From: Firmicutes bacterium UBA6806
Lineage (GTDB): Bacteria; Bacillota; Clostridia; Peptostreptococcales; Acidaminobacteraceae
Reading direction: 5' to 3'
NCBI GenBank assembly: GCA_002452745.1
Contig: DKFC01000008.1
Location: forward strand, 57,259 to 121,258
DNA length: 64,000 bases
Under the pieces are notes generated by a model. It was not told the DNA's origin, did not search any database, and saw only the letters and a list, made by a program, of their open reading frames with translations. Within the stretch, counting starts at the first letter, position 1. Each line of letters opens with the position of its first letter. Shown piece after piece: positions 28,352 to 36,407 of the stretch. A program made the translations under genes and the position numbers.

Positions 28352-28365
28352 ATGTAAGCTGAGTC

Positions 28366-28713
28366 CTATCTTTCGATATCTCGAACAATAAACCCGAAAC
28401 TCCTGATGGTTTCAATGTTTATGCTTGCATCGTTTTGAATCAGCTTCTTTCTTATGCGCTTGATCGTGTCGTCTGTTGCGCGAGTTTCCAATGGATCGGT
28501 GATCTTCCAAATATCTCTGAGCAATTGTTCCCTGCTCACAGCACAGTTTTTATTATGAAATAGATAAAGCAGTACTTTAAACTCCTGCCGCGTCAAGTGA
28601 ACCACGTTTCCATCAATATACACAGAAAGTGACTTTAAGTCAATTACCACATTGCCCATGGCAACACTTTCCCCTTGACTCTTAGTCAAAACCGAAATCA
28701 TATTGTCTCTCAT
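28366..28713 (-). CDS. stand-alone OmpR/PhoB-type winged-helix DNA-binding protein
   Basis: The 115-residue product is only a trans_reg_C winged helix: LTRQEFKVLLYLFHNKNCAVSREQLL followed by DDTIKRIRKKL and the wing IRSFGFIV. No receiver domain precedes it. I place the start at 28713, where AGGGGAG lies before an ATG. It lies upstream of the RND operon in the same direction, but a terminator intervenes. It could bind constitutively or be controlled by level; its target is unknown, with the RND operon a reasonable guess. Confidence 0.8.
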   Translation of the reverse strand: MRDNMISVLTKSQGESVAMGNVVIDLKSLSVYIDGNVVHLTRQEFKVLLYLFHNKNCAVSREQLLRDIWKITDPLETRATDDTIKRIRKKLIQNDASINIETIRSFGFIVRDIER

Positions 28714-28826
28714 CCCATCTCCCCTTTTATCAGATGGCATCCCTTCCTAAATTATTGAATCCTTCTTTTTCAACAGTTTAGCAATCAATCCTTAAATAAT
28801 CTCAAGGTAGTTCTTAATTTTTTATA

Positions 28827-28866
28827 AAGAAAAGCACTGAAACCAAACGGGGATCAGTGCTTTTTT
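28827..28866. terminator. terminator at the end of the arc operon
   Basis: AAAGCACTGA pairs with TCAGTGCTTT, followed on the minus strand by TTTTCTTT and on the plus strand by T6. Confidence 0.82.
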
Positions 28867-28897
28867 GATAAATGCCTTTTTTAAGGCCAAAATCTCA

Positions 28898-29842
28898 TTA
28901 ATTATTGACAATTAAAGTTCCTGTTTTGCCTTCTATACCTTCTTTTGCCTTTTCAAGCGAAGTAATAAGTGCCTTTCTGCCTGGTTTTGACTCTGCAAAT
29001 TTCAGGGCCGCTTGAACTTTTGGAAGCATGCTGCCCGGTGCAAAGTGTCCTTCTCCAATATACTGATTTGCCTCTTCTGAAGAGAGTGTTGAGAGCCATT
29101 TTTCCTCTGGTTTTCCAAAGTTGATTGCAACTTTTTCCACAGCAGTGAGGATAATCAAGTAGTCAGCATCCAAAATCTCTGCAATTTTTTCAGATGCAAA
29201 ATCCTTGTCAATGACAGCTGGAATTCCAATAAGTGAATTTCCATCTTGATAGACAGGGATTCCGCCACCACCTACAGTGATGACAACATGCCCCTTTTCA
29301 ATCAACGCCACAACTGTTTCCTTCTCGGCAACGTCAATTGGAAGTGGTGAAGCTACAACTCTTCTATAGCCCCTGCCAGCATCTTCTACCATGACATAGC
29401 CCTTTTCAGAGACCATTTGATCCGCTTCCTCTTTTGAGTAGAAAGCACCAATTGGTTTTGTTGGCTTAGAGAAAGCCGGATCGTTTTTATCCACAATCAC
29501 CTGTGTAATAACCGTGGCAACAGGCGTCTTCATATTTCTATTTAAGAGTTCTTCTCTAATTGCATTTTGGAGATGGAAGCCAATGTATCCTTGGCTCATT
29601 GCGCCGCATTCGGGAAACGGCATTTCAGGTGTCTTTGCTTCTGATTGCGATGCAGTTGACATGGCGAGGTTAATCATCCCCACTTGTGGCCCGTTACCAT
29701 GCGCCAAAATAACTTCGTGCCCTGCTTCAATGAGGTCTACAATCGGTTTAGCAGTATGCTTAACGAGTTCGAGCTGTTCTTCTGGGCTTTTTCCAAGTGC
29801 GTTCCCACCTAGAGCGACAACGATTTTGTCCTTCATCTTCAT
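28898..29842 (-). CDS. arcC: carbamate kinase
   Basis: Makes ATP from ADP and carbamoyl phosphate, the energy-yielding last step of the arginine deiminase pathway. The 314-residue protein shows ALGGNALG at the N terminus, AHGNGPQVG, GAFYSKEEAD, GGGIPV and the closing A-F-rich helices of the amino-acid kinase family. It is the third gene of the arcA-arcB-arcC series. RBS GGAGG nine bases before the ATG. Confidence 0.95.
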   Translation of the reverse strand: MKMKDKIVVALGGNALGKSPEEQLELVKHTAKPIVDLIEAGHEVILAHGNGPQVGMINLAMSTASQSEAKTPEMPFPECGAMSQGYIGFHLQNAIREELLNRNMKTPVATVITQVIVDKNDPAFSKPTKPIGAFYSKEEADQMVSEKGYVMVEDAGRGYRRVVASPLPIDVAEKETVVALIEKGHVVITVGGGGIPVYQDGNSLIGIPAVIDKDFASEKIAEILDADYLIILTAVEKVAINFGKPEEKWLSTLSSEEANQYIGEGHFAPGSMLPKVQAALKFAESKPGRKALITSLEKAKEGIEGKTGTLIVNN

Positions 29843-29877
29843 TTTAATTGACCTCCATAAACTTCTATAATGTGCGA

Positions 29878-29896
29878 GCGCCTCAATAAGAGGCGC
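29878..29896. other. arcB-arcC intercistronic hairpin
   Basis: GCGCCTC-AATAA-GAGGCGC, a 7-bp GC-rich stem with no T run behind it, lies between the arcB stop and arcC start. It is more likely to stabilise or process the mRNA than to terminate it. Confidence 0.55.
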
Positions 29897-29941
29897 ACTT
29901 TAATCATACAAGCTGTATCTATAGGTTGCAATGTTAACGGA

Positions 29942-30934
29942 TTACAAATTTCCGATAGTCGCTACCATAATCGCTTTGATTGTATGCATTCTATTTTCAG
30001 CTTCATCAAATACCACCGAATGTCTGCTTCTGAACACTTCATCAGTTACTTCCATCTCTGCAATACCATGATCTTTTTTAACTTGTACTGCCACATCTGT
30101 CATTTCATCATGGAAAGCAGGGAGACAGTGCATGAAAATCACATCTGGATTTTCAGTTTTCTTAATCATGTCCATATTGACTTGATAAGGTTTTAATTGA
30201 GCGATTCTCTCAGCGAACATATGCTCTTCACCCATTGATACCCATACATCAGTGTAGATGACATCAGCGCCTTTGACAGCGTCAACAGATTCGCTAAATT
30301 CAATAACAGCACCTGTTTCTTTGGCAACTGCTTGCATTTCAGCAACGAGTTCTTCTTGTGGCCACAATTCTTTTGGTGCAAGTGCCACAAAGTGCATGCC
30401 CATCTTAGCTGCGCCAATCATCAAAGAATTGCCCATATTGTTTCTTGCATCACCAGCATAAACAAATTTTACTTTATTAAGCGGTTTTGCCACATGCTCT
30501 GTAATTGTAAGGAAATCCGCTAAGATTTGAGTTGGATGATAAAGATCAGTCAACCCATTCCAAATAGGCACACCAGCATGTTTTGCCAGCGACTCAACTG
30601 TCTCTTGCTTAAAGCCTCTGTATTCGATTCCATCGTAATATCTGCCTAAAACTTTAGCCGTATCTTCGATACTTTCCTTTTTACCCATTTGACTGTTTGT
30701 CAGGAATGTCACTTGTGCACCTTCATCAAAACAAGCCACTTCAAACGCACATCTTGTTCTAGTGGAAGTTTTATCAAATAATAAAACGACATTTTTACCG
30801 TCCAGAAGATTTCCTCTGATCCCAGCGCGTTTTTTAGCTTTTAAATCACTTGATAAATTTAATAGATATCTAATTTCTTCAGATGTAAAATCTTTTAGAG
30901 TTAATAAATGTCTTCCTTTCAAATTCACAGGCAT
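29942..30934 (-). CDS. arcB: ornithine carbamoyltransferase (catabolic context)
   Basis: Converts citrulline and phosphate to ornithine and carbamoyl phosphate in the deiminase pathway (or the reverse in arginine synthesis). The 330-residue protein has the carbamoyl phosphate loop STRTRCAFE, the HPTQILAD motif and the HCLPAFHD ornithine-site motif. I start it at 30934, where AAGGAGG lies eight bases before the ATG, rather than at the frame start at 30982. The arcA-arcC neighbours point to the catabolic role. Sequence alone does not settle argF versus arcB. Confidence 0.93.
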   Translation of the reverse strand: MPVNLKGRHLLTLKDFTSEEIRYLLNLSSDLKAKKRAGIRGNLLDGKNVVLLFDKTSTRTRCAFEVACFDEGAQVTFLTNSQMGKKESIEDTAKVLGRYYDGIEYRGFKQETVESLAKHAGVPIWNGLTDLYHPTQILADFLTITEHVAKPLNKVKFVYAGDARNNMGNSLMIGAAKMGMHFVALAPKELWPQEELVAEMQAVAKETGAVIEFSESVDAVKGADVIYTDVWVSMGEEHMFAERIAQLKPYQVNMDMIKKTENPDVIFMHCLPAFHDEMTDVAVQVKKDHGIAEMEVTDEVFRSRHSVVFDEAENRMHTIKAIMVATIGNL

Positions 30935-31086
30935 GAGCTGTTCCTCCTTAAATGTTATAGATGATATATCCTTAAAGCACATAGCTTAAGTGACGATTAC
31001 ACAGTCATTTTATCTCAAATGACCTAAAATTGCATCCCATGTTTGATAAATTCTTTTGAACTTTCTTGAGCCCCTCTCAAAAGCTA

Positions 31087-32319
31087 TTATAGGGTCTCTC
31101 TATAGAGCGGCATGGACATACACCTAGGGCCGCCACGGCCTCTTGATAGTTCCGACGATGGGATAATATGCAGTTTGATGCCCTCTTCTTCCAAAAGTCT
31201 GTTGGTAACGTGATTTCTAGAATAGACGATTACTTCCCCCGGTGCAATTGCCAGTGTGTTTGAGCCGTCATTCCACTGTTCTCTTCCAGCATCTATTCCA
31301 CGTTTTCCGCCACAGCGAATCAACTTTACTCTGTCGCCATCTAAATACTTGGTCAGAATATCTTCCAGTTCGCTGGTCTCTTTTTCTATGACGTATTCAC
31401 CTTTGCCATCTCCCCTTTGAATTGAATAGACTGTAAGAGGGCCTTCAATTTCAGGATGAATGGTGAACTTATTGTGATCTACCATGGTAAAAACCGTATC
31501 GAGATGCATAAAAGCACGCTCTTTTGGAATGTCAAATGCCAATATGGTCTCAAAAGGCTGACCATCTGCAAATACACGCTTGGCAATTGTGTCGATTGCT
31601 GCGGCATCTGTTCTTTGTGACACGCCAATCGCAATCACTTTATCACTCAAAACGAGCTCATCGCCACCTTCAATTGCATATGGCTGCTCTCTGTCGTACC
31701 AGTATGGAATCTCAACTTTTTTAAACTCAGGATGATGCCCGAAAATATACTTAGCAAAAATGGTCTCTCTTCTCCTTGTGACAGTTCGCATCTTGTTGAG
31801 TGATATACCTGTGCCAATTGTCGCAAATGGGTCTCTTGTAAAATAGAGATTCGGCATTGGATCAACCACAAATGGGTAATCCGATTCAATCATATCTGCC
31901 AAAGAATATGACAACCCCACTTTAAACTCTTCACGCCTTATTCCAGCCATCATCTTATCCACCATAGCTTGATTGTCAGAAAAGCTTTCAAAATATTCTC
32001 TGACTTGTTTCATTCTATTTTTATTGATGATACCTGCCTCTTTTACAAATTCTTCGATAAAGGCCTGTTTGACGCCTGAATCCACTAAAGTTTCAGCCAT
32101 GAGCTTTTCCAGATACAGAACTTCCACGCCATTTGCCTTGAAAACATCTGCAAAGGCATCGTGTTCCTCTCTAGCCACTTTCAAATATGGAATATCATCA
32201 AACAATAACCGCTCCATTAAATCAGGCGTTAGGTTCTCAATTTCTTCACCAGGTCTGTGTAGTAGTACTTTTTTAAGTTTTCCGATTTCCGAATAGACTT
32301 GTAATCCATTATGATTCAT
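31087..32319 (-). CDS. arcA: arginine deiminase
   Basis: Hydrolyses arginine to citrulline and ammonia. The 410-residue protein has the family blocks LKKVLLHRPGEEIENL, FTRDPFATIG, EGGDELVLS and the C-terminal nucleophile loop GRGGPRCMSMPLYR, whose Cys is the catalytic one. The start at 32319 is set by AGAGGGG just upstream; the 23 extra N-terminal codons of the open frame fall in the leader. First gene of the arc operon, with a near-consensus promoter about 75 bp upstream. Confidence 0.96.
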   Translation of the reverse strand: MNHNGLQVYSEIGKLKKVLLHRPGEEIENLTPDLMERLLFDDIPYLKVAREEHDAFADVFKANGVEVLYLEKLMAETLVDSGVKQAFIEEFVKEAGIINKNRMKQVREYFESFSDNQAMVDKMMAGIRREEFKVGLSYSLADMIESDYPFVVDPMPNLYFTRDPFATIGTGISLNKMRTVTRRRETIFAKYIFGHHPEFKKVEIPYWYDREQPYAIEGGDELVLSDKVIAIGVSQRTDAAAIDTIAKRVFADGQPFETILAFDIPKERAFMHLDTVFTMVDHNKFTIHPEIEGPLTVYSIQRGDGKGEYVIEKETSELEDILTKYLDGDRVKLIRCGGKRGIDAGREQWNDGSNTLAIAPGEVIVYSRNHVTNRLLEEEGIKLHIIPSSELSRGRGGPRCMSMPLYRETL

Positions 32320-32390
32320 AGTTAACCCCTCTTTCAGCTTGCCACTACCAGAATATGGTATTTTATTCACTTGTTCTAACTTCCACACCT

Positions 32391-32420
32391 AGTATAACAC
32401 TTTTGTTTTATTTTTATCAA
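32391..32420 (-). promoter_or_regulatory. predicted sigma-A promoter of the arc operon
   Basis: On the minus strand TTGATA (32420-32415), an 18-base spacer and TATACT (32396-32391) stand upstream of arcA. Confidence 0.65.
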
Positions 32421-32678
32421 CCCTAGTTTTTCAATGGTTCTAAGCATTTTGTTGCATTTTTATACCATGTTGCATATTCATTCCTTGAATAATATCCCTT
32501 TATTTTACATTTACAATTCTATTTCTGTCCCACCTCGTTCTTATAGCTCACTTAGTGTTTAAGGAATATTTTTCTAATTTGTATAAAGATAAATTAGAAT
32601 TCATAAATTTTTTTGACACTTTTTTAAATTTTCTAACAATTTCGGTATCATATAGAGTCGCCGTGCTCAAATTTAGGC
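32421..32678. other. non-coding region upstream of the arc operon
   Basis: With the arc promoter this gap is over 350 bp without a gene. It holds two TGTTGCAT direct repeats (about 32453-32475), a dyad TATTCA-TTCCT-TGAATA (32475-32491), and a 9-bp AT-rich inverted repeat TTCTAATTT/AAATTAGAA (32572-32599). All are upstream of the arc promoter and could bind ArgR/AhrC or a redox regulator. That role is inferred from position only. Confidence 0.4.
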
Positions 32679-32708
32679 AAAAAAAAATAAGGTTCCCAGC
32701 CTTATTTT
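32679..32708 (-). terminator. terminator of veg
   Basis: AAAATAAGG/CCTTATTTT, a 9-bp stem with a 7-base loop, is followed by a T-rich run on the minus strand and touches the veg stop codon. Confidence 0.82.
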
Positions 32709-32974
32709 CATGATACCATTATTTTATCTGACGTTCCCAAGAGTGTTACTTCAACCGATTCAGTTAAAATATCCGAATAACTGAACGATACTGTTCTTTC
32801 CGAATCTCTACCTTCGTCAACACGAACCGTAAAGACACACGGAAATGCATCTTGGATTATACCTTCTCTTACTTTTGCTTTTCGTTTCCCCTTATTAGTT
32901 CTCAGGATGACCTTTTTCCCCAAACAGTCTTGCACATTTCTTTTGATATCGTCTAATGTCTGTCGAGTTGCCAA
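32708..32974 (-). CDS. veg: Veg family protein
   Basis: The 88-residue protein matches the Veg/DUF1021 family of Firmicutes: IKRNVQDCLGKKVILRTNKGKRKAKVREG and YSDILTESVEVTLL. In Bacillus, Veg influences biofilm formation and spore outgrowth; the molecular function is unclear. It is monocistronic with its own terminator. Confidence 0.9.
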   Translation of the reverse strand: MATRQTLDDIKRNVQDCLGKKVILRTNKGKRKAKVREGIIQDAFPCVFTVRVDEGRDSERTVSFSYSDILTESVEVTLLGTSDKIMVS

Positions 32975-33114
32975 TCATACCACCATCCTTATACTATAGC
33001 TAAAATTATTGTAACATCACCAAGAAAAAAAGTCAAATATTATACAGCGTCTTAGAGTCGTTGTCAATACTCAATTACGTCATATTCTTGACTTTTTTGA
33101 CAAGTTGTTAACAA

Positions 33115-33984
33115 TTATTTAACATTTTTTAGGTATGATGCAACCTTCACAATCCCATTTTGATAGTACTTTTCTCCTAGATATAGGGGCGTAGCCTCTA
33201 TAATAAGTGGCTTTGAGGTGTCTTTTAAAATATCCAAAACCGTTTTCGAGTCAAAAGCCCATCCATCTTCCTTCATCTGTTCTGGATGAATCGCCACATG
33301 ATTATTTTTTAGATAAAATTCATTTTCTCGGTAAGCATATTGGCCTTTTGTAGTCCAAAGATGAAAAGCCTCCGCATGATCTGACAACATTTTCAGCACT
33401 GAAATAAAGTCAAAATCCCAAATGACAGAGGCAAAATACAAGTGCCCAGTATCAATCAATAGCCCCAAGTGTCTATATGGCCTCAGCTTTTCAATCCACT
33501 GCTCAGGTCTATAAAAGTTCACGTTTGATCCAAAATACTCGAGCAAAATGCTACAGTTATATTGCCGACTCAACACCTCAAGCCTCTCCAGACTCTCATC
33601 CAGTCTCTCTTCAAAGAGCTCTTGCACCTCTTTTTCTAAGATGACCCCAGGAAAGTGAAGCACGTAGTATTCTACCTCATAGGATTCAAGTAATTTTAGA
33701 TTTAGGGCCACCATTTCAAAGGATAACTCCCGTTGTGCTTCATCAGGTTCCAAGAACATCGCATCCAAATAATCTCTTTTATAATCTGGCGGCAAGAAAA
33801 TAGGAAGGTGTACTGATACGGGAATTCCAAGCTCATTTGCAAGTTTAATCTCATCTATGGCCTTCTTCTGCCTGCTCGAAAGCGTTCCCTCTCTCCCCAT
33901 GCATACTTCAGCTCTGGCAAGTTCATACTGCTCCAGCATTTCCACACTAAAGTGCACTGTATTGGCTCCTAAGTTAACCATCAT
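33115..33984 (-). CDS. TIM-barrel sugar isomerase/AP endonuclease family 2-like protein
   Basis: The 289-residue protein has the layout of xylose-isomerase-like TIM barrels: VSVHLPIF and VLHFPGV strands, LLEYFG with a metal-type Glu, LLIDTGHLYFA with Asp/His ligands, AFHLWTT and IIEATPL. These acid/His positions fit a metal-dependent sugar isomerase or epimerase. The substrate is not known, and true DNA endonuclease activity is unlikely from the motifs. It stands alone. RBS GGAGG. Confidence 0.72.
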   Translation of the reverse strand: MMVNLGANTVHFSVEMLEQYELARAEVCMGREGTLSSRQKKAIDEIKLANELGIPVSVHLPIFLPPDYKRDYLDAMFLEPDEAQRELSFEMVALNLKLLESYEVEYYVLHFPGVILEKEVQELFEERLDESLERLEVLSRQYNCSILLEYFGSNVNFYRPEQWIEKLRPYRHLGLLIDTGHLYFASVIWDFDFISVLKMLSDHAEAFHLWTTKGQYAYRENEFYLKNNHVAIHPEQMKEDGWAFDSKTVLDILKDTSKPLIIEATPLYLGEKYYQNGIVKVASYLKNVK

Positions 33985-34084
33985 GCTTTTGCCTCCGAAT
34001 CTTAATTCTTTTTTAATAACTTATACCATGTGATTTGATAAAATAGTCTTACAAGATATAGACCGATGAAAGGAGCGATCCATC

Positions 34085-34303
34085 ATGATTAAAAATCTGA
34101 GCATCACCTTTGCAGCCATTATGGCGTGTATTATATTTACTGCCATTCTCACCGCATTTTTCCCGTCACAGCACCTATTAGTTATCGCTATTAATCTGGG
34201 CGCTGTCGGTCTCGTTATATGTGGAATTATATTAATTGTCGCCCTAATTGTAGATCGCTATAAAGATTATAAAAAAGAAGGCGATGACTATAAAAAATAT
34301 TAG
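34085..34303 (+). CDS. small two-helix membrane protein
   Basis: The 72-residue product has two hydrophobic helices (about 5-27 and 33-57) and a charged C-terminal tail (RYKDYKKEGDDYKKY). Unknown function. It is 30 bp upstream of the YbjQ gene and likely co-transcribed with it. RBS GGAG. Confidence 0.65.
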   Translation: MIKNLSITFAAIMACIIFTAILTAFFPSQHLLVIAINLGAVGLVICGIILIVALIVDRYKDYKKEGDDYKKY

Positions 34304-34333
34304 GAAAAAATATTAATTTAAATGGAGGGCCCT

Positions 34334-34666
34334 ATGCTACTTGTAAATACTCCCGACATACCCGGTCAGAAAATCGTCAAAACAGTTGGCCTCGTCAGAG
34401 GCAGCACAATCCGTGCCAAACACATTGGCAAAGACATCGCCTCCGCCTTCAGACATCTCGTGGGAGGTGAGATGAAAGAGTATAGCGAAATGCTAAACGA
34501 AGCAAGACAAATCGCCACCAAACTCATGGTGGACGAAGCGGCCTCTAGAGGCGCAAATGCCGTTGTAAACGTCAGATTTACAACTTCCAGCGTTATACAA
34601 GGTGCAGCTGAAATACTGGCTTATGGGACTGCTGTCATCACAGAATCATCTGAAGAAATTCATTAA
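34334..34666 (+). CDS. YbjQ/UPF0145 family protein
   Basis: The product of about 110 residues matches the UPF0145 (DUF74, heavy-metal-binding-like) family: NTPDIPGQKI, GLVRGSTIRAK, MLNEARQIATKLMVDEA and GANAVVNVRF. Members form pentamers with the dodecin-like fold; the biological role is unknown. The ATG at 34322 lies within the GGAGGG ribosome site, so the ATG at 34334 is preferred. The 3' end overlaps the stop of the convergent YedK-type gene by four bases. Confidence 0.82.
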   Translation: MLLVNTPDIPGQKIVKTVGLVRGSTIRAKHIGKDIASAFRHLVGGEMKEYSEMLNEARQIATKLMVDEAASRGANAVVNVRFTTSSVIQGAAEILAYGTAVITESSEEIH

Positions 34667-35256
34667 TCAAATAGCGAAAGCTGCATGGTTGGCTCCAGAT
34701 TCTCAACAGATAAATCTGGAGTCTTTCTTTTGATGATTTCATTTAAGAGCACCTTTCGCCTAAGCCCATCAAACCAGCTTTCAAAATCATTCGGTTCTAA
34801 AATCACAGGCATTCTATCGTGAACCCAAGCAAGTTCATCTGAGGCAGGCATCGTGAGAATGCACACGGTTTGAGTTTCTGGATTCCAAAGCCCTGCAAAC
34901 GTCATCATCCCATTTGCAGATTCAATTTTACATTTCCCCTTATGTCGTCGTTCCCATTCATAATATCCTGTTGCAGGTACTAAACAAGGCTCAAGCCGTT
35001 GATATTCCTGGGATTTAAAAAAAGTTTCCACTCTGGCGTTAATCAGCGTTCGTCCATACAGTCCTTTGAGTCCCCAAGTCAGCCAAATTGCTTGCTTTAA
35101 ACTGTTAATAACCAGTATTTCAGTTCCTGGAAATACTTCATCTCGTTTGTCACAGAGACTTTCCATCCCTTCAAGGGCCGTTTCTATATCTACAAAAATG
35201 TCATAACGCTCAATCAATACTTCGCAGTCCGCATCTAATAAAAATCTACCGCACAT
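34663..35256 (-). CDS. SOS response-associated peptidase / HMCES-type abasic-site protein (YedK family)
   Basis: The 197-residue protein starts with Met-Cys-Gly-Arg-Phe, where Cys2 becomes the N-terminal nucleophile that links to abasic sites in single-stranded DNA. Other family blocks are INARVETFFKSQEYQRLEPCLVPATGYYEW and MPVIL. The start at 35256 is fixed by this Cys2 rule and by GGAGG; the longer frame to 35346 is not coding. It is convergent with YbjQ. Confidence 0.9.
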   Translation of the reverse strand: MCGRFLLDADCEVLIERYDIFVDIETALEGMESLCDKRDEVFPGTEILVINSLKQAIWLTWGLKGLYGRTLINARVETFFKSQEYQRLEPCLVPATGYYEWERRHKGKCKIESANGMMTFAGLWNPETQTVCILTMPASDELAWVHDRMPVILEPNDFESWFDGLRRKVLLNEIIKRKTPDLSVENLEPTMQLSLFD

Positions 35257-35438
35257 GGTGCCTCCATTGTTTTTAAATAAAAGCCTATCTTTATTATAAC
35301 CTGAAATAATCACACTCAATATACTAAACAATATTTTTTTTACCAAATTTAAGGAAATCTAAAATCCCCACTGTTTCTAAATATCAAAATGGGATATAAT
35401 AGGGATAGGTTGTTTGCTATACCACTCGGAGGTGGAAT

Positions 35439-36350
35439 ATGAGGAAATTATTATCAATTATGCTGGTTATAATGCTTGTGGGCAGCTTGTTTATTGGCTG
35501 TGCTAAAAAAGAAGAGCCAGTTACAGAACCAACTGAAGCAACATCAGCTGAATCAACTGAAGCAACAGCTGAAAACACAGAGGCAAATGCAGACACACAA
35601 GAGTCTGGCTATGCTGATGGTATCTATTTTGCTACTGAAGACAACTTCAACGACCAAACTGGTTGGAAATCAACTGTTACAGTTACCGTTGAAGGTGGCA
35701 AAATTACAAAAGTAGACTGGAATGCAGCCAACAAAGCGGCTGGAAAAGATAAGAAAACAGCGTCAGCAGATGGCGATTACGGTTTAGTTGCTAAAGGTGG
35801 CGCTCAAGCTGAATGGCATGAACAAGCAGCAGTTGTGGAACAATATCTTGTTGACAATCAAAGCGTTGACGGCATCAATTTATTAGACGAAGAAGGTCAC
35901 ACTGATTCGATTACAGGCGTTTCAATTCACGTTGGTGACTTTGCAGCACTTGTTGAAAAAGCGTTGGCACAAGGTCCTGTGGGCAAAGGCCCTTACACTG
36001 ACGGCGTTCATTACGCTGAGGCTTCTGACTTTGGAAGTTCTGGATGGAAAGACAATGTAACTATAACCGTCATCAACGGCAATATTCTTGCGGTTAATTG
36101 GAATGGTACAAGCAAAGACGGTGGAAAAGATAAAAAAACCGCTTCAATTGACGGCGATTATGGCATGAAAAACGGCGGCGCTCAAAGCGAGTGGCACGAG
36201 CAAGCAGCAGCTATGGAAGCCTACCTTCTTGAAACACAATCTCCTGACCAAATTACTATGACAGCTGAGGGTACTACAGATGCTGTAACAGGTGTTTCTA
36301 TTCATGTCGGTGACTTCGTAACATTATGTCAAGAAGCACTATCTAAATAA
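35439..36350 (+). CDS. PplA-like lipoprotein with two FMN-binding-type repeats
   Basis: The 303-residue product has a signal peptide with lipobox LFIGC21, a Thr/Glu/Ala-rich linker to about residue 55, and two homologous domains (about 58-178 and 186-302). Each runs W-K-x-V-T-x-T-V, then GKDKKTAS-DGDYG, then EWHEQAA and ends D-x-x-TGVS-IHVGDF (D156-S162 and D281-S287). This resembles the flavinylation motif D-x-x-S/T-G-A-S/T but with Val for Ala. Listeria PplA, a flavinylated electron-transfer lipoprotein, has the same two-domain layout. An ApbE gene lies about 3 kb away. Outside-facing, membrane-anchored; flavin is inferred. Confidence 0.7.
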   Translation: MRKLLSIMLVIMLVGSLFIGCAKKEEPVTEPTEATSAESTEATAENTEANADTQESGYADGIYFATEDNFNDQTGWKSTVTVTVEGGKITKVDWNAANKAAGKDKKTASADGDYGLVAKGGAQAEWHEQAAVVEQYLVDNQSVDGINLLDEEGHTDSITGVSIHVGDFAALVEKALAQGPVGKGPYTDGVHYAEASDFGSSGWKDNVTITVINGNILAVNWNGTSKDGGKDKKTASIDGDYGMKNGGAQSEWHEQAAAMEAYLLETQSPDQITMTAEGTTDAVTGVSIHVGDFVTLCQEALSK

Positions 36351-36383
36351 ATCTTGAAATAATACGCAAATAAGCAAACAACA

Positions 36384-36407
36384 AAACCAAGCCTTTCGGC
36401 TTGGTTT
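36384..36407. terminator. bidirectional terminator
   Basis: AAACCAAGCC-TTTC-GGCTTGGTTT is a perfect 10-bp stem between the lipoprotein (+) and the GGDEF/HD-GYP gene (-). Confidence 0.85.
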
